Shown in pieces: positions 49,690 to 51,683 of a DNA stretch of 51,683 bases; the first letter of the stretch is position 1; each line of letters starts with the position of its first letter. Below the pieces are notes generated by a model that made no database searches, had not been told where the DNA came from, and was given only the letters and a program-made list of their open reading frames with translations. Location of the stretch: NCBI GenBank assembly GCA_964472305.1, contig CAYYJR010000025.1:1-51683 (forward strand). Reading direction: 5' to 3'. This DNA comes from CAYYJR01 sp964472305 (GTDB lineage: Bacteria > Armatimonadota > Hebobacteria > CAIYQO01). Made by a program: the position numbers and the translations under genes.

Positions 49690-50151
49690 CTAATTCTCCG
49701 GGCAGTCGGTGAGAAAATCGACGACTTTCACCGCCAGCCCGCCATCCACGACCAGCGGCTCACCGTGGGCGACCAGCCGGTCGTTGACGAAAATCTTCAC
49801 CAGGTCGGACGGACGTTGCTGCAGCGGCAGTTGATCGCCGGGACGAATGCGCATCAACTCGCGCAACGGCAGGCGCGCCTCACCCAGTTCGACCAGCACT
49901 TCCAGTTCCAGGTCGATCACCATGTCGAGTGAACCGAATTGCGGATGCACCGGGGCGGGCGTACCGCCCAGCATTTGCGCGACGGTGAGAAACGCATCAT
50001 CGGCAAGCGGCGTTGCATCGACCGTGGGCATGGCCGCCGGTTCGGCGGTGGCGGCGGGATGCGGTGCTTCGGCTGGGTTCGGCGCGGAAGGCACGAAGCG
50101 GTCGGTGCCAATCCCATCGATGTCGGCCAGGAGATTGTCCAGGTCCATCAT
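49690..50151 (-). CDS. fliN: Flagellar motor switch protein FliN
   Basis: The 153-residue product has an Ala/Pro-rich N-terminal half and a C-terminal FliMN_C (SpoA) domain (about 70-150). This domain shows MVIDLELEVLVELGEARLPLRELMRIRPGDQLPL, quoted here as a span, with core LGEARLPLREL and RPGD, then VKIFVNDRLVAHGEPLVV. FliN forms the C-ring with FliM and FliG and is needed for torque and switching. The start can be ATG 50151, overlapping the fliM stop, or ATG 50148; GGAGAG precedes both. It is followed 8 bp later by a small membrane ORF, not directly by fliP. Confidence 0.9.
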   Translation of the reverse strand: MMDLDNLLADIDGIGTDRFVPSAPNPAEAPHPAATAEPAAMPTVDATPLADDAFLTVAQMLGGTPAPVHPQFGSLDMVIDLELEVLVELGEARLPLRELMRIRPGDQLPLQQRPSDLVKIFVNDRLVAHGEPLVVDGGLAVKVVDFLTDCPEN

Positions 50152-51031
50152 TTACTCTCCTTCACATGGCTGTCTATGGTGACGACATAATGGCCGCTCT
50201 GTACACAGGCCTTGCCACTGAGTTTGGGACGGTTGTTGATACGAATTTCGACCGGTGCATCGGGTTCCTGGTCCAGGCAGATGATATCACCGGGACGCAG
50301 GCTCATCAGGTCGGCGACGGTCATGCGCGTGTTGCCAAGGACGGCGCGCGCGGTGACCATGCACCCGCCGATAGCGTCGAGCAGACCGTTGGATTGCATA
50401 TCCATGGGGCGTTCCTCACTTGGTGTGTGGGAGTGTGCTCGCAGTGCGTCCTGCCAGGCCGTCAGGCGCAGCACGAAGGCCAGCCGGCCAGTGCCGGTGG
50501 GTGTGGTGATGCGATACGAGGCGACATACAGGGCTTCGTCGGATGACAGCGGCTTGCGGCACGTCTCCAGTTGCGGCTGGAAAGTCACGTAACGCCGCCA
50601 CAGTTCGGCATAAGCCTGCACATCGGCATCAGTGCAGTGTGCAGCAGGCGGGCTTCGATCTCGCTGGGGGCGCGCTGTTCGCGAGCGAGCGTGCCGCCGC
50701 AGCGCAGCAAGTGATCCAGCAGATGCAGAGCCAAGCCGTCCGCGCACTCCAGGCGGCCGGCGTGGGGTTGCAGCGCGGAGAAATCGATGGTGAATTCAGG
50801 GGCACCGGGTTGCGCGTCGTGCACGGCGGGCGTGGTTTCCTCCAGCGCGTGCAGCGCCACCGACATGGTGTCGGCCACCTCGCGCAGCGCGGCGGCCAGC
50901 AGCGGAGTGAATTCGGCATGCAGAGAGTGCAGCGTGCGGATGTGCTCAGTCCCGGCCGGGGTGGCTTCCCCGCGGCTGCGTCCCTTACCGTGTGATGACG
51001 TAATACGAAATAACACCTGTTGCCCCACCAT
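50148..51031 (-). pseudogene. fliM: FliM, frameshifted and lacking the N-terminal CheY-binding motif
   Basis: Two frames together encode one FliM. From ATG 51031 the first frame gives HIRTLHSLHAEFTPLLAAAL, a FliM middle domain with GLALHLLDHLLRCGG and SEIEARLLHTAL, then drifts at about 50640. The second frame carries on with TDADVQAYAELWRRYVTF, a region ending QSNGLLDAIGG, and the FliMN_C domain (VTARAVLGNTRMTVADLMSLRPGDII). The joined product would be about 295 residues. The usual N-terminal LSQxEIDALL motif that binds CheY-P is not seen upstream. The shift lies in a CTGCACACTGCACTG repeat, a plausible slippage site. A sequencing error or real inactivation are both possible. Confidence 0.7.
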
Positions 51032-51312
51032 CGAACTCCGAACTCGTGTTGCGATTGGTCTACGAACGAGTACCGTGATCAGGTCGGGGCAGGCGCGCGG
51101 CGTGTTGAACTATCGCAACTCACGCCGATTACTGCGTTCCCATCACCGGGGTCAGAGACGGTACACGTAATCAGTGAGTTCGTCCGTGAGGCACCACCGA
51201 AGGACTCGTCCCGTCAGCGGGACACTTCGGTAACCGATCGCCGGCTTGCCGGAGCATACCTGCGCGATCAGTAACCTTATTCCACACAACCCGGCAATGT
51301 TGAGATGAATAT
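51032..51312 (-). other. Structured 5' leader of the fliM-fliN unit
   Basis: Between the sigma-28-like promoter and fliM lie about 280 bases with several stems. One is CCGAAG(51197-51202)/CTTCGG(51225-51230) enclosing GTCCCG/CGGGAC (51208-51223). A second has a GATCG/CGATC outer stem with a CCGGC-TT-GCCGG inner stem (about 51236-51268). A direct repeat of GGTTAC flanks the latter. This looks like a structured RNA leader. I do not see the conserved core of c-di-GMP-I riboswitches. No coding sequence is supported. Confidence 0.4.
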
Positions 51313-51340
51313 TTTCGGTAACTTTGTCGAGAAACTTGAG
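51313..51340 (-). promoter_or_regulatory. Sigma-28-like promoter upstream of fliM
   Basis: On the minus strand TCAAGTTT (51340-51333), a 12-base spacer, and ACCGAAAA (51320-51313). It has the same spacing as the flagellin promoter at 48136-48163 and seven of eight and six of eight matches to the FliA boxes. Confidence 0.55.
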
Positions 51341-51483
51341 GGGTGGCGAAAAAGAATTTTACGGAGGGATGGCGGGCCTGTTCAACGACAGCGGGGGCGT
51401 CCTTCACGCAGCGCGACATTCCATGCGCAAGGAGCAGCAGCGCCGAATGCGAGATGCGTACTGCCATTCCACCCGCGGCAGAT

Positions 51484-51683
51484 TCAGGCATCCCCGCTCG
51501 GTGCGGTGGGTGGGCGGTGGTTCGGGCGATACCGGCCCGGGGGCGGTCCGGCGGACACGGGGGTAGGAGCGCCGGGCGTACCGGCAGGCACGGCCTCGCC
51601 CCCCTTGCCCTGGCGGCGTTTGCGCGGGCGGGCGCGGCGCGGGCGGGCCGGCTCCGTGGCCTCGCCGGCGGGGGCGTGCGCGG
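51484..51683 (-). CDS. C-terminal tail of an Arg/Pro/Gly-rich protein (partial)
   Basis: An open frame enters from the right edge and ends at TGA (51486-51484). It encodes about 65 residues of low complexity: alternating Ala/Pro/Glu, then RPRRARPRKRRQGKGG, then a Pro/Gly/Thr-rich end (PPPGRYRPNHRPPTAP). Such basic, disordered tails occur at the C-terminus of RNA helicases, RNase E/G-type and other RNA-binding proteins. The codon pattern (GC at third positions) supports it as coding. The body of the protein is outside the window, so no function is given. Confidence 0.5.
   Translation of the reverse strand, partial: AHAPAGEATEPARPRRARPRKRRQGKGGEAVPAGTPGAPTPVSAGPPPGRYRPNHRPPTAPSGDA

Noticed and set aside
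51032..51312. c-di-GMP-I riboswitch upstream of fliM
   Set aside because: The conserved GGCAAACC and GGGACGCAAAGCC-type core could not be found, although a GGTTACCGA string is reminiscent; reported only as a structured leader.
1..51683. tRNA, rRNA genes or CRISPR arrays
   Set aside because: I looked for T-loop motifs and regularly spaced repeats and saw none; a dedicated scan would be needed to exclude a tRNA.

Overview
This is a GC-rich bacterial chromosome segment. It carries mostly housekeeping and central-metabolism genes, a hydrogenase operon, and part of a flagellar cluster at the right end. A likely amide-lipid-A type sugar-nucleotide pair (dehydrogenase plus aminotransferase), a lytic transglycosylase and several Sec/Tat-exported proteins suggest a diderm. 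The [FeFe]-hydrogenase, quinolinate synthase and UroD-like methyltransferase genes suggest anaerobic or facultative life. I cannot place the phylum from sequence alone. The content reminds me of Armatimonadota or other deep Terrabacteria lineages, but that is a low-confidence impression.

Layout. 0-0.5 kb: remnant of an IS21-like element. 0.6-5.3 kb (+): aroE-aroK, two uroporphyrinogen-decarboxylase-like corrinoid methyltransferase homologues and an FMN reductase. 5.7-8.5 kb (-): a large membrane VWA protein with a Gly/Ser repeat. 9.0-12.4 kb (-): DegT aminotransferase plus Gfo/Idh/MocA dehydrogenase (a GnnB/GnnA-like pair) and a second MocA protein. 12.5-18.7 kb (-): a cluster of an uncharacterised LTxxQ/Cys secreted protein, a Tat-signal AmmeMemoRadiSam-type radical SAM enzyme, a membrane spermidine-synthase-like protein, ruvC and ruvA. 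19-21.8 kb: lytic transglycosylase, a secreted protein with a duplicated domain and a tiny exported peptide. 21.9-30.7 kb: fused 2-oxoacid dehydrogenase E1, DeoR regulator, dtd, P-loop kinase, DUF58 protein, nadA, SDR and aldo/keto reductase. 31.2-36.7 kb (+): hydC-hydB-hydA bifurcating-type [FeFe]-hydrogenase, in which HydB is fused to a GltD/SfrB-like flavoprotein. 36.9-41 kb: csrA, a third MocA protein, cysteine desulfurase and a CPBP protease. 41.4-47.9 kb: a four-repeat secreted beta protein, a DHH-CBS-CCA nucleotidyltransferase fusion and a second LTxxQ/Cys paralogue. 48-51.7 kb: flagellin, fliS, fliT/flgN, fliN and fliM, several of them visibly broken, with two sigma-28-like promoters, then the C-terminal tail of an Arg/Pro-rich protein running off the edge.

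How the parts relate. Most genes sit in short co-directional operons with 1-30 bp spacing. The most unusual items are: (i) a two-member family of exported proteins with three LTxxQ-type motifs and an invariant Cys-containing signature, one copy operonic with an exported radical SAM enzyme and a synthase-like membrane protein lacking the usual catalytic Asp; (ii) the HydB-SfrB fusion with a perfect palindrome in the hydrogenase leader; (iii) a flagellar locus in which flagellin is truncated into fliS and fliM is frameshifted, so either motility is being lost or the local sequence has errors; and (iv) several genes whose start codon lies 4-6 nt after a -10 box, indicating leaderless mRNAs.
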